From assembly GCA_903879765.1 (NCBI GenBank), contig CAIRMS010000236.1, positions 1 to 10,305 on the forward strand: DNA of 10,305 bases. Reading direction: 5' to 3'. The position numbers and the translations under genes are program-made. Positions 1 through 5,916 of this stretch are shown here, in pieces (position 1 is the first letter of the stretch; every line of letters begins with the position of its first letter). The notes below the pieces were generated by a model. The model was not told the DNA's origin and made no database searches. It was given only the letters and a program-made list of their open reading frames with translations. Source of the DNA: an uncultured Flavobacteriales bacterium (lineage in GTDB: Bacteria; Bacteroidota; Bacteroidia; Flavobacteriales_D; Crocinitomicaceae).

Positions 1-131
1 ATCCAATACCCAAAACCGAAGAATCCTAGTAGGATAACCATCGTATTAAAGTAATTTCCTACGAATTCGAAGAAACCAAATGACCATTGAAATAGGTCGC
101 CAATTGCATAAATAATTTCTGTAGTTGTCAT
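1..131 (-). CDS. Small membrane protein, 5' part only (possibly DUF6341-like)
   Basis: The reading frame opens with ATG at 131 and runs off the left edge after 43 complete codons, so only the N-terminal part is seen. The protein starts MTTTEIIYAIGDLFQWSFGF and continues with an aromatic-rich segment, an Asn/Phe-rich turn and a hydrophobic stretch (about residues 29-43, ending GFFGFGYW) that looks like a single membrane helix. The pattern of a short amphipathic aromatic N-terminus followed by one helix ending in YW recalls small Flavobacteriia proteins of the DUF6341 type, but this is a resemblance recalled from memory and not a firm assignment. No Shine-Dalgarno sequence precedes the ATG. A well-formed Bacteroidota promoter lies 20 nt upstream, which supports the start and the reality of this short gene. 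Function unknown. Confidence 0.65.
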   Translation of the reverse strand, partial: MTTTEIIYAIGDLFQWSFGFFEFVGNYFNTMVILLGFFGFGYW

Positions 132-150
132 GTTCTTGTACTTTGTGGAA

Positions 151-181
151 CAAAAGTAAAATATAAAATCCATCATTCAAA
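151..181 (-). promoter_or_regulatory. Bacteroidota-type promoter for the gene at 1-131
   Basis: On the minus strand a TTTG (-33 element, 181-178) is followed after 19 nt by TACTTTTG (158-151), which matches the phylum's -7 consensus TAnnTTTG exactly. Both elements and the spacing fit the known 17-23 nt range. The transcript would start about 15 nt before the ATG at 131. This is one of the two best promoters in the window. Confidence 0.65.
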
Positions 182-185
182 GAAT

Positions 186-225
186 TATTTGATAAAAGGG
201 CATGTCTATACCCTTTTATCAAATA
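186..225. terminator. Strong perfect hairpin, probable bidirectional terminator
   Basis: Positions 186-200 and 211-225 form a perfect 15-bp inverted repeat around a 10-nt loop (CATGTCTATA). The core AAAAGGG/CCCTTTT puts an A-run before and a T-run after a short GC core on both strands, as in bidirectional intrinsic terminators. It lies 25 bp beyond the stop codon of the minus-strand gene at 250-1497 and just upstream of the promoter at 151-181, so it would end the upstream transcript and insulate the next gene. No long T-tract follows the outer stem, so the stem's own T-run must serve as the tail. Confidence 0.55.
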
Positions 226-249
226 GGAGTTTCTAAAAACAGACGCTCC

Positions 250-1497
250 TTATAACCCAGACAAGGCCAAGTTACGCATGCGAATGATCTCCAATTGCAT
301 TTCAGTTAACTGCACAATTGATTGTAAAACGGTACTGTTAACAAAAGTTCTTGCCATCCAGTGCATGCGATTATTATTAAGAAACTCGACTGATTCCTTA
401 GTTCTCCAGTATTGAGTATTTTGTTTCATTCCCTCTAATGCTACAATTTTTCCATTACTAAATTCTGTTTTATCCGTTGATTCTAATTGATTAACTAAGG
501 TTGCTTGAAATTCAGTGAATTCTTTCCATATTTCATATCCACCTCCGTAACGTGACAATGATTTCATATTGCTACCTATAAGTTCAAACGAAGCAACGTC
601 TAAATTAAATTTATTCACCACAGCTAATAAATTTATTTCAGTCAACTCGAGTTTTTCAGGGTCAGCTACTTTCCACAATACTACATCATCATCAAAACGG
701 CGTATTTCACTTGGATTTAACTCACCAACCTGTCTAATTATATCCAATTTCACATCATCGATGATGTGAATCAATTTTACCGTCTCTGCATCAATGTAGT
801 TCGCTTTGGCCTTATTTTTTTCATTGATGTAGCGATCACCCAACTCTTTTTCTAACTGAAATTTTTCTTGTAACTCAAGTTGAGCATAACTTTCATTATT
901 TAATACGCTTTTAGAAATATACCTACTCCCAATTAAATATAAAAACGCAAATATTACCAAAGAAGTGATTTTTGTGTTACTACCCGAAAAATTCAATTCA
1001 ATCAATTGTACGCTTTCCTTTCTCAAAAAAGAGGATGCCACAACAATTAAAAGTATACCAAACGCAAATATTTTTACTACATCAACACCTGGCCAATGCA
1101 TCAAAACAAAAAGAATCGCAATCGGAAATATTGAATATAACATACCGTTCAATAATGTACCTTTTACCGCCTTGCGTTGAATGATTCCTTTTGATATAAA
1201 GTAAATAGGCCATAAAAACCACAAGCTTATTATTAACATCATATCACTTCCCGGCCAATGCATTAACTTGAAAAGGATACTTTCCGTTAATGTCGACAGC
1301 GCTAAGAAATTTACAAGTATTAAAAACTTTGATGGTTTAGACTTCCACCCGGACACAAGTTCTGATAGATAAAAAATAGGTATAAAAAGACCTAGTGAAA
1401 AGATCAATAACAAATCACAGCCAGGCCAGTGAAATAATTTAAAAACAAGGCCCAATAAAAGGCCTGATGCCGAAATAATCTCAAGTGCTTTTTTCAT
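250..1497 (-). CDS. Membrane protein with three GldL-like hairpins and a GldM-like exported domain
   Basis: A 415-aa protein from the ATG at 1497. An in-frame GTG at 1539 would add 14 polar residues but is less likely. The first 160 residues carry three copies of one unit, each with a hydrophobic helix ending in F-(K/V)-L-(F/M)-HWPG-x-D followed by a second hydrophobic helix: HWPG at residues 23-26, 80-83 and 134-137, spaced 57 and 54 residues. The same motif marks the first transmembrane hairpin of GldL, the inner-membrane motor protein of type IX secretion and gliding. A seventh helix (about 179-191) is followed by about 220 charged, helix-rich residues whose end (WMARTFVNSTVLQSIVQLTE, then MQLEIIRMRNLAL) resembles the helical first domain of GldM. 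Inference: a single-chain relative of GldLM or a membrane sensor. In units 1 and 2, Pro stands near where GldL has its helix-2 glutamate (PIFY, PIYF). No gld gene is adjacent. Exact function unknown. Confidence 0.75.
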   Translation of the reverse strand: MKKALEIISASGLLLGLVFKLFHWPGCDLLLIFSLGLFIPIFYLSELVSGWKSKPSKFLILVNFLALSTLTESILFKLMHWPGSDMMLIISLWFLWPIYFISKGIIQRKAVKGTLLNGMLYSIFPIAILFVLMHWPGVDVVKIFAFGILLIVVASSFLRKESVQLIELNFSGSNTKITSLVIFAFLYLIGSRYISKSVLNNESYAQLELQEKFQLEKELGDRYINEKNKAKANYIDAETVKLIHIIDDVKLDIIRQVGELNPSEIRRFDDDVVLWKVADPEKLELTEINLLAVVNKFNLDVASFELIGSNMKSLSRYGGGYEIWKEFTEFQATLVNQLESTDKTEFSNGKIVALEGMKQNTQYWRTKESVEFLNNNRMHWMARTFVNSTVLQSIVQLTEMQLEIIRMRNLALSGL

Positions 1498-1665
1498 TTT
1501 TTTAGTGTTTTTATTATAATTAACGATTCCACTCAACACGAATGTTAGTAAATCTAAATATAATCAACAAGGATTGCAAGTTTTATGATTTTATATAAAT
1601 GCAAACATTGTGTTTACTTGCGATGTAAGAAAAGATCCGTGAAAAAATGGTGAGCTAAACGCAGT

Positions 1666-2370
1666 CTAAATTTCCCCCATTAATTGCAAGGTTTCTTTCG
1701 CCGCTGCTTGCTCAGCTTCCTTCTTGGAAAAGCCTTTTCCTCGTCCATATTCGGTACGATTCACGAAAACAGCCATCTCGTAATTCCATTGTCCGTTTAC
1801 ATGCGTTTCCTGCATTAACTCAAATTCAAGGGATAATTTTTTCTTTTGACACCAAATAAATAATTTGGATTTAAAATCGAGTTCCTCAGATAATAATTGA
1901 CTGAAATTCAAATGATTTCTGAATACATGCTTGATCAATACCGTCTTCGCTTTTTCAAATCCACCATCTAAATAAATGGCGCCTATGATGGCTTCGAAGG
2001 CATTTCCCTCCAAAGTAGCAAGGTTGATGCTTCGCGCTTGGTTGTAAATCAGCATGCTGCGAATTTCCATTTTCTCACCAATGGCTGCAAGTGATTTTCT
2101 GTTAACAATACGAGACTTCAATTTTGTCAAATATCCCTCATCATCGTCAGGATACTTTGTGTAAAGAAATTCTGCTACCACTGCATCCAAAATGGCATCC
2201 CCCAAGAACTCCAAGCGTTCGTTAGCGAAATCGAGCTTTTCTTCTGGCAGGAATGATTTGTGTGTTAATGCGCGCGTGAAAAAAGAGACATTCACTGGTT
2301 TGTACCCAAATTGTTTGAGTATGAACCGAATGATTTTTAACTCATCCTCTGTTCTTTTGGTTGAAAACAA
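1666..2370 (-). CDS. rnc: Ribonuclease III
   Basis: Double-strand-specific endoribonuclease that processes rRNA precursors and structured mRNAs; acts as a cytoplasmic homodimer. With TTG at 2370 as start it has 234 aa, normal for the family. The signature ERLEFLGDA is at residues 51-59 (E51, E54, D58 as metal ligands), the second acidic motif GNAFEAIIGAIYLD at 122-135 (E126), and a double-stranded-RNA-binding domain fills about 165-234, ending in the typical KKEAEQAAAKETL. The position of the catalytic Asp in E. coli (D114) is Asn (N123) here. There is no ATG or GTG between the fabF stop and the conserved domain: the frame is open back to a TAA at 2395-2397, with only TTG (2370) and CTG (2382) as candidates, so the start is uncertain. 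It is the third gene of the acpP-fabF-rnc operon, 17 bp behind fabF, and translation may be coupled to fabF. Confidence 0.93.
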   Translation of the reverse strand: MFSTKRTEDELKIIRFILKQFGYKPVNVSFFTRALTHKSFLPEEKLDFANERLEFLGDAILDAVVAEFLYTKYPDDDEGYLTKLKSRIVNRKSLAAIGEKMEIRSMLIYNQARSINLATLEGNAFEAIIGAIYLDGGFEKAKTVLIKHVFRNHLNFSQLLSEELDFKSKLFIWCQKKKLSLEFELMQETHVNGQWNYEMAVFVNRTEYGRGKGFSKKEAEQAAAKETLQLMGEI

Positions 2371-2387
2371 AGGAAGTTTCAGAGCAC

Positions 2388-3641
2388 TTAAGAATTAAAT
2401 TTTTTGACAATAATACTCGTGTTGTGTCCACCGAATCCAAATGTATTGGACAGTGCAATATTCACGATACGTTTTTGTGGGGTATTGAATGTGAAATTCA
2501 ATTTTGGATCAAGTCCTGGATCATCCGTAAAATGGTTGATTGTTGGCGGAACAATGTCATGCACAACTGACATCACGCAAGCAACTGCCTCAATTGCTCC
2601 GGCAGCACCCAAAAGATGTCCTGTCATGGACTTTGTTGAACTAATGTTCATATTGTATGCGTGTTCTCCGAAAACCGCTTGAATCGCCTTTACTTCAGCG
2701 ATATCACCTAACGGTGTAGAAGTTCCGTGAACGTTTACGTAATCTATTTGTTCTGGAGTAATTTCTGCATCCTCAAGAGCAGCTAACATCGTGTTACGTG
2801 CACCGATTCCCTCTGGATGTGGAGCAGTCATGTGATACGCATCACCAGACATTCCACCACCAATGACCTCTGCATAGATTTTAGCACCACGTTTGATCGC
2901 GTGCTCATATTCTTCTAATATCAACGCGGCAGAACCTTCACCTAAAACGAATCCATCGCGATCTAAATCAAATGGACGCGATGCAGTTTCTGGAGAGTCA
3001 TTTCTCGTTGACAATGCTTTTAACGCATTAAATCCACCCATTCCCATTTCGTTTACTCCAGCTTCAGAACCACCAGTAACGATGGCGTCTGCTTTACCTA
3101 AGCGAATTAAGTTAAAGGCATCAATAATGGCATTTGTTGCAGATGCACAAGCCGAAACACAAACGTAGTTCGGGCCGCGCAATCCAAATTTGATGGAAAT
3201 GTGTCCCGATGCAATATCCGCAATCATTTTTGGAATGAAAAACGGATTGAAACGAGGGGTTCCATCACCAGCGAAATACTCGCGTGCTTCTTCTTGAAAT
3301 GTTTTAAGTCCACCGACTCCCGAACCCCAAATCACACCAATGCGGTCGCAATTTGGATTAGACTCCATCAATGCAGAGTCTGCCATAGCTTCCGTAGCGG
3401 TAACTATGGCATACTGCGAAAATTGATCGAGTTTACGGGCTTCTTTTTTATCAATGTGATCTTCTACATTGAATCCTTTCAACTCACAGGCAAACTGAGT
3501 TTTGAATAATGATGCATCAAATTGCTGAATGGGTGCAGCACCGCTTTTTCCAGCAAGTAATCCTTCCCAATATTCTTGCAAATTATTTCCGATTGGTGTC
3601 AACGCACCAAGGCCAGTTATGACTACTCGTTTTAATTGCAT
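2388..3641 (-). CDS. fabF: Beta-ketoacyl-[acyl-carrier-protein] synthase II
   Basis: Condensing enzyme of type II fatty acid synthesis: it joins malonyl-ACP to a growing acyl-ACP with loss of CO2. Length 417 aa, standard for FabF. The thiolase-fold catalytic set is intact: nucleophile C165 in VSACASATNAI, H305 in VHGTSTPLGD, K337 in SSTKS and H342 in MTGHLLGAAG. The C-terminal glycine-rich loop SNTFGFGGHN, which carries the gating Phe, is present. The N-terminus KRVVITGLGALTPIG is canonical, so the ATG at 3641 is secure. It lies 26 bp behind acpP and 17 bp before rnc, the common Bacteroidota order, so the carrier protein and its main elongation enzyme are made together. No Shine-Dalgarno sequence is visible. 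The extended/gating features favour FabF over FabB. Confidence 0.97.
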   Translation of the reverse strand: MQLKRVVITGLGALTPIGNNLQEYWEGLLAGKSGAAPIQQFDASLFKTQFACELKGFNVEDHIDKKEARKLDQFSQYAIVTATEAMADSALMESNPNCDRIGVIWGSGVGGLKTFQEEAREYFAGDGTPRFNPFFIPKMIADIASGHISIKFGLRGPNYVCVSACASATNAIIDAFNLIRLGKADAIVTGGSEAGVNEMGMGGFNALKALSTRNDSPETASRPFDLDRDGFVLGEGSAALILEEYEHAIKRGAKIYAEVIGGGMSGDAYHMTAPHPEGIGARNTMLAALEDAEITPEQIDYVNVHGTSTPLGDIAEVKAIQAVFGEHAYNMNISSTKSMTGHLLGAAGAIEAVACVMSVVHDIVPPTINHFTDDPGLDPKLNFTFNTPQKRIVNIALSNTFGFGGHNTSIIVKKFNS

Positions 3642-3667
3642 GCCTATTTAAATTGGATTCAGTAAAA

Positions 3668-3904
3668 TTAATTCACATTGCTTTCGATGTAAGCAACAGC
3701 ATCTCCAACAGTTTGGATGCCCTCTGCTTTATCGTCTGGAATGGAAATATTGAATTGTTTCTCGAATTCCATGATTAACTCAACGGTATCCAATGAATCG
3801 GCACCTAAGTCGTTTGTGAAGCTCGCTTCGTTAGTTACTTCACTTTCTTCAACATTCAGTTTATCAACGATGATCGCGATAACTTTAGCTTTGATTTCAG
3901 ACAT
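3668..3904 (-). CDS. acpP: Acyl carrier protein
   Basis: A small acidic carrier that holds acyl chains on a 4'-phosphopantetheine arm during fatty acid synthesis. The protein of 78 aa starts MSEIKAKVIAIIVDKLNVEE. The attachment motif is GADSLDTVELIM with the modified serine at S37, followed by the typical helix II/III region (EFEKQFNISIPDD) and a final helix ending in VAYIESNVN. The frame is open a further 17 codons upstream, but that extension (Cys/Phe-rich, MDVCFFLC) is unlike any ACP, so the ATG at 3904 is chosen. It is the first gene of the acpP-fabF-rnc operon and is divergent from purN, an arrangement common in Flavobacteriia. A candidate promoter lies about 55 nt upstream. Confidence 0.97.
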   Translation of the reverse strand: MSEIKAKVIAIIVDKLNVEESEVTNEASFTNDLGADSLDTVELIMEFEKQFNISIPDDKAEGIQTVGDAVAYIESNVN

Positions 3905-3959
3905 ATTACTTAATTTAAAAGGTTTCAGCCTGCAAAGAAAAAAACAAACATCCAATTAA

Positions 3960-3986
3960 CAAAACTAAATCTATAATATTTATCAA
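3960..3986 (-). promoter_or_regulatory. Candidate promoter of the acpP-fabF-rnc operon
   Basis: On the minus strand TAGTTTTG (3967-3960) matches the -7 consensus TAnnTTTG, with a TTG at 3986-3984 placed 16 nt further upstream, one short of the usual 17-23. The predicted transcript would have a leader of roughly 50 nt before the acpP ATG. The site is separated from the purN -7 box by 58 bp, so the two divergent promoters sit back to back. Confidence 0.5.
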
Positions 3987-4025
3987 CTTAAAAGTTTTGA
4001 TTACACGTGAATCCCAACAGATGTT

Positions 4026-4033
4026 TAACTTTG
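4026..4033 (+). promoter_or_regulatory. -7 promoter element of purN
   Basis: TAACTTTG matches TAnnTTTG and ends 8 nt before the chosen purN ATG (4042). Transcription would start almost at the start codon, giving a very short or absent leader. A TTTG at 3996-3999 is 26 nt upstream of the box, too far for a normal -33 element, so only the -7 part is supported. Confidence 0.45.
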
Positions 4034-4041
4034 CGCTTACA

Positions 4042-4614
4042 ATGAAACGTATTCGAATCGCACTATTTATTTCTGGAAACGGCAGTAATGCTCGAAATAT
4101 CATCAACTATTTCGAAAATCACGCGCAAATGAGCGTCTCGCTTGTCCTTTCTTCAGCGCAAAACGACCTAATGGATGAATTTTGTGCGGAAAGAACTATT
4201 TTATTTGCACATCCATCTGGAATGAACGGTGATGCCTACTTAAAGTACTGTCAGAAACAAGAAATCGACTGGGTGATTTTAGCGGGCTTTTTAAAAAAGA
4301 TTCCAATTGACTTTATCAATGCTTTTCCAAATCGTATCATAAATATTCATCCTGCCCTACTTCCGAATTTTGGTGGAAAAGGAATGTATGGAAAGCACGT
4401 GCATGAGGCTGTATCGAAAAGCTCAAGTCGTTTTTCAGGAATTACGATTCATTTAGTCAATGAAGAGTTTGACAAAGGAAAAATGTTGGCCCAATTTGCC
4501 GTTGCCCTAAAAAACCCTAGTTCAGCGGTAGAAATTGAAAGTCAAGTGCGAGACTTAGAAATTGTGCACTTTCCTTCTGTAATTGAGTCTATACTACTGG
4601 ATAGCACTCTCTAA
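4042..4614 (+). CDS. purN: Phosphoribosylglycinamide formyltransferase (GART)
   Basis: Transfers a formyl group from 10-formyltetrahydrofolate to glycinamide ribonucleotide, the third step of purine synthesis, in the cytoplasm. The 190-aa protein begins MKRIRIALFISGNGSNARNI, with the phosphate-binding loop at residues 9-19. The catalytic N-x-H motif is NIHPALLP (N101, H103), and the third catalytic residue is the Asp of EEFDKGKML (D144), preceded by the substrate-site segment SGITIHLV (H137). Length is slightly below the E. coli enzyme (212 aa). The frame is open from 3997, but the upstream residues (MITRESQQMF) lie across the -7 box and do not look conserved, so the ATG at 4042 is preferred. 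It is divergent from acpP and its last 21 bp overlap the 3' end of kynU on the other strand. Confidence 0.94.
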   Translation: MKRIRIALFISGNGSNARNIINYFENHAQMSVSLVLSSAQNDLMDEFCAERTILFAHPSGMNGDAYLKYCQKQEIDWVILAGFLKKIPIDFINAFPNRIINIHPALLPNFGGKGMYGKHVHEAVSKSSSRFSGITIHLVNEEFDKGKMLAQFAVALKNPSSAVEIESQVRDLEIVHFPSVIESILLDSTL

Positions 4615-5874
4615 ATGCACACCAAACCAATAACAATCCTCAAAAGAATTATATAACGGTGCAGGTGCAATTCGAATCACATTAGGTTCTCGCCAATCTG
4701 CGATGACTCCAAGATCTGACAATGCATCGAATAGTTTGCGTCCTTGTCCAAGTGCCATAATCGATAATTGTGCGCCTCTGCGGTGAATTTCACTTGGTGT
4801 AATGATTTCAAAGGTGCATTTTTCTGAATTACGTTCAGATATTTCTTTTATCACGAATTCCAAGAATGCGGTAATTTGATCTCTTTTAGCGCCAATTTGA
4901 TCCATTCCTGCTTGATCAAATAATTCTAACGACGCCAAATGAACAGCCATTCCCAACACAGGCGCATTGCTTAACTGCCAACCTTCTGCTCCTGGAAGTG
5001 GATCAAATCCCGGTTTCATTAAGAAACGTTCTTCTTTGTTGTGTCCCCACCATCCCGCCAAACGAGGAAGGTCTTTGTTGTAAGCGTGTTTTTCGTGAAC
5101 AAACATTCCCGAAACCCCACCTGGAGATGAATTTAGGTATTTGTATCCGCACCAAGCGGCAAAATCAACATTCCAATCATGTAAGTGAAGGTTGATGTTT
5201 CCAGCAGCATGTGCAAGATCAAATCCAACATACGCACCTACTTGATGTCCGGCAGCTGTAATTCGCGCTAAATCAAAATATTGTCCTGTATAATAATTGA
5301 CACCACCAATCATGACCAATGCTAATTCGTCACCCACTTCTAAAATTTTAGCACAGATGTCATCCTCATGGATCAGTTGTTCTCCCTCCCTCGGGAAAAT
5401 TTCAACGAGGTGATCCATACTGAGTCCGTGCATTGTTAGTTGAGATTCTAACGCATATTGATCACTTGGGAAAGCTTTTGCTTCACACAGTATTTTGGTT
5501 CTTTTTCCTTCTGGACGGTAAAAACTTGCCATCAGTAAGTGCAAATTCGTGGTCAAGGAGTGTGTAACGACTACTTCAATCGGCAATGCACCAACAATTT
5601 TTGCGGCCATGTGTGTAAGCTGTTCATGGTATGAAAACCATGGTCTTCTTGATAGGAAGTGTCCTTCAACGCCATATTTTGCCCAATCAGCTAATTCTTC
5701 TTGAAGATAAACCGCTGCTTTCTTTGGTTGTAATCCAAGAGAGTTACCTGTGAAATAAATAGGGTTCTCACTATGAAAAGTGGGAAATAAAAATTCATCG
5801 CGAAAACGACATAAAGGATCTTGTTGATCCATTTTTCGTGCAAATTCCAAGCTGTTGTTAAAAACCATTTCCAT
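4594..5874 (-). CDS. kynU: Kynureninase
   Basis: PLP-dependent hydrolase that cleaves kynurenine to anthranilate and alanine (or 3-hydroxykynurenine to 3-hydroxyanthranilate, a precursor of NAD). The protein has 426 aa from the ATG at 5874. Family landmarks are YFTGNSLGLQPK (40-51), the cofactor-binding Asp and following His in GFDLAHAAGN (D219, H222), and the Schiff-base lysine in WCGYKYLNSSPGG (K245). The C-terminus ends with the small domain APAPLYNSFEDCYWFGVHLE. A second ATG at 5868 (residue 3) has AAAGG six bases upstream, the only Shine-Dalgarno-like spacing seen in the window, so translation may start there. No other kynurenine-pathway gene is nearby. The gene is convergent with purN and divergent from hemL, with a -7 box at 5901-5908. 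Confidence 0.94.
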   Translation of the reverse strand: MEMVFNNSLEFARKMDQQDPLCRFRDEFLFPTFHSENPIYFTGNSLGLQPKKAAVYLQEELADWAKYGVEGHFLSRRPWFSYHEQLTHMAAKIVGALPIEVVVTHSLTTNLHLLMASFYRPEGKRTKILCEAKAFPSDQYALESQLTMHGLSMDHLVEIFPREGEQLIHEDDICAKILEVGDELALVMIGGVNYYTGQYFDLARITAAGHQVGAYVGFDLAHAAGNINLHLHDWNVDFAAWCGYKYLNSSPGGVSGMFVHEKHAYNKDLPRLAGWWGHNKEERFLMKPGFDPLPGAEGWQLSNAPVLGMAVHLASLELFDQAGMDQIGAKRDQITAFLEFVIKEISERNSEKCTFEIITPSEIHRRGAQLSIMALGQGRKLFDALSDLGVIADWREPNVIRIAPAPLYNSFEDCYWFGVHLESAIQ

Positions 5875-5884
5875 CCTTTATTGT

Positions 5885-5892
5885 TACCTTTG
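5885..5892 (+). promoter_or_regulatory. -7 promoter element of hemL
   Basis: TACCTTTG matches TAnnTTTG exactly and ends 24 nt before the hemL ATG at 5917, predicting a leader of about 18 nt. No TTG lies at the usual -33 distance (the nearest, 5855-5857, is 27 nt upstream). Confidence 0.45.
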
Positions 5893-5900
5893 TAGCACGA

Positions 5901-5908
5901 CAAATATA
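5901..5908 (-). promoter_or_regulatory. -7 promoter element of kynU
   Basis: On the minus strand TATATTTG matches TAnnTTTG exactly. It would start transcription near 5894 and give a leader of about 20-26 nt before kynU. It lies only 8 bp beyond the hemL -7 box and points toward it. No clear -33 TTG is seen. Confidence 0.45.
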
Positions 5909-5916
5909 CGCAAGAA

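Noticed and set aside
345..365. A fourth MHW (RMHWMART) near the C-terminus of the GldL-like protein
   Set aside because: It lacks the following PGxD and the hydrophobic context, so it is a coincidence and not a fourth repeat.
1498..1539. GTG start at 1539 extending the GldL-like protein by 14 residues
   Set aside because: The extension is polar and low-complexity (NYNKNTKK) and is followed by an ATG with a typical membrane-protein N-terminus (MKKALEII).
1555..1562. -7-like TATATTTA on the minus strand upstream of the GldL-like gene
   Set aside because: It misses the final G of TAnnTTTG and has no TTG at 17-23 nt, so it is too weak to call although a promoter for this gene is expected here.
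1576..1621. Imperfect inverted repeats (GCAAGT/ACTTGC with an inner GCAAACA/TGTTTAC) after rnc
   Set aside because: Short stems with a mismatch and a large loop, and no T-run; not enough for a terminator. Nothing else is seen in 1498-1665.
2404..3509. Three plus-strand open frames antisense to fabF (2404-2682, 2893-3168, 3201-3509)
   Set aside because: They lie wholly inside the highly conserved fabF, have no recognisable domains or promoters, and their composition is that of a reverse-frame shadow.
3905..3955. N-terminal extension of acyl carrier protein by 17 residues
   Set aside because: The extra residues (MDVCFFLC...) are unlike any ACP and overlap the predicted leader; the ATG at 3904 gives a standard 78-aa protein.
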